64,000 nucleotides of DNA. Source: Agelaius tricolor (Eukaryota; Chordata; Aves; Passeriformes; Icteridae). Position 1 is the first letter of the stretch, and every line of letters begins with the position of its first letter. The DNA lies in contig JALJCS010000012.1 in the NCBI GenBank assembly GCA_023055355.1, forward strand, positions 12,808,501-12,872,500, given 5' to 3'. A model generated the notes under the pieces. The model was not told the origin of the DNA, did no database searches, and saw nothing but the letters and a program-made list of their open reading frames with translations. Shown here one piece after another: positions 63,425 to 64,000 of the stretch. The position numbers and the translations under genes were made by a program.

Positions 63425-63946
63425 GTGAAATGGAAAATGTAGTGCAATGAAGATTTCAATGCATTCTTATTCAAGGAGTTGTGCAAGAAATCACCCAGTA
63501 TCCTGAGAATAGAGGAAAACATGATGGTAAATCACAAATGTGTGTGACAGGTACTATTTCAACCCGAAATACTTTCAGGTTGACTTGTTCTCCTTGAGTG
63601 AAACAACTTATTGCACAGAGAAGGAGGTTTTGCATCACTTTATGTGGCACATTTTCCTTCTTTCTTAAATTCCACTATTCTACTAAAGTGAGAATTTTGG
63701 TGTCAAGGAGGCAGGTAAGCCTTAGCAGGAGGCTGGAGGCCTAAATCATTTTTTGTTTCCAACATTGTAAAACTGAAATTACTTGACTAGAAAAAGTCAT
63801 ATCAGAATAAATAAATTTCATGAATAGGGAAGCCTGCTTACAAATTTAGTGCAATTGAAAGAGAATAATTTATATTATTATTATAATTGTACTTGTCTAA
63901 GCCAAATTCTCAAGTACAAAAAAAATTCAGGGTTTTTTGTTTCCAG

Positions 63947-64000
63947 GCTCTTGTACATTTTTTGGGAAAGTGTTGAGCAATGCCAAAGCTGGCTGTGGGA
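63947..64000 (+). CDS. Partial coding exon cut by the window edge, same unrecognised gene
   Basis: The acceptor ttttttgtttccag|GCTC at 63941-63946 is strong. Entered in phase 1, which is what the exon ending at 63,424 delivers, it forms a Gly codon across the junction and then reads SCTFFGKVLSNAKAGCG up to the last base with no stop. The frame starting directly at the first base hits TGA after nine codons. The third frame is also open, so frame choice rests on phase agreement. The exon continues beyond the window. Cysteines in this and the previous exon could suggest an extracellular or disulphide-bonded protein, which is inference only. Confidence 0.35.

Noticed and set aside
1..64000. tRNA, rRNA, CRISPR arrays, phage or bacterial features
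   Set aside because: No B-box-like GGTTCGA word, no regularly spaced repeats, no ribosome-binding-site and operon layout; the DNA is plainly vertebrate.

Overview
This window is vertebrate nuclear DNA, most likely from a bird and probably a songbird. The evidence is the interspersed repeats. There are three recognisable CR1 (chicken repeat 1) LINE 3' ends with typical avian wording, including passerine-style phrases such as 'gtgtccctgcccttggcag' and 'gatgatcttaagg', plus two older CR1 reverse-transcriptase fragments. Base composition is AT-rich (about 60 percent by eye) and CpG-poor, with small GC/CTG-rich islets. No operon-like packing, tRNA, rRNA or CRISPR structure was seen.

Layout: about 1-57,500 reads as intergenic or intronic DNA without a gene I can recognise. 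It holds old CR1 fragments near 14.0-14.6 kb and 20.6-20.85 kb, a young-type CR1 tail at 45.8-46.2 kb, a 90-base CR1 stub at 50.6 kb, and a longer CR1 copy at 54.6-55.9 kb that keeps part of the ORF2 endonuclease but has lost the reverse-transcriptase core. Small tandem duplications, perfect inverted repeats, an unassigned repeat present twice at 48.7 and 49.9 kb, and several stretches resembling conserved regulatory DNA (13.5, 37.2, 47.9, 51.0 and 52.1 kb) lie between them.

The last 6.5 kb is different. On the + strand, three open segments with good splice sites and matching reading phases (59,893-60,044; 63,346-63,424; 63,947 to the window edge) look like consecutive exons of a protein gene that runs off the right end. 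A near-consensus donor at 59,780 may end the exon before them. I do not recognise the protein. On the - strand nearby, a 147-base exon-like segment (58,783-58,929) and a 160-codon open frame (57,544-58,023) also look protein-like, so two genes on opposite strands, or one real and one fortuitous, are possible.

Most open frames elsewhere are short, often begin at non-ATG codons, and are what chance gives in 64 kb of AT-rich DNA. Everything was read by eye, so repeat boundaries are approximate and weak repeats will have been missed.
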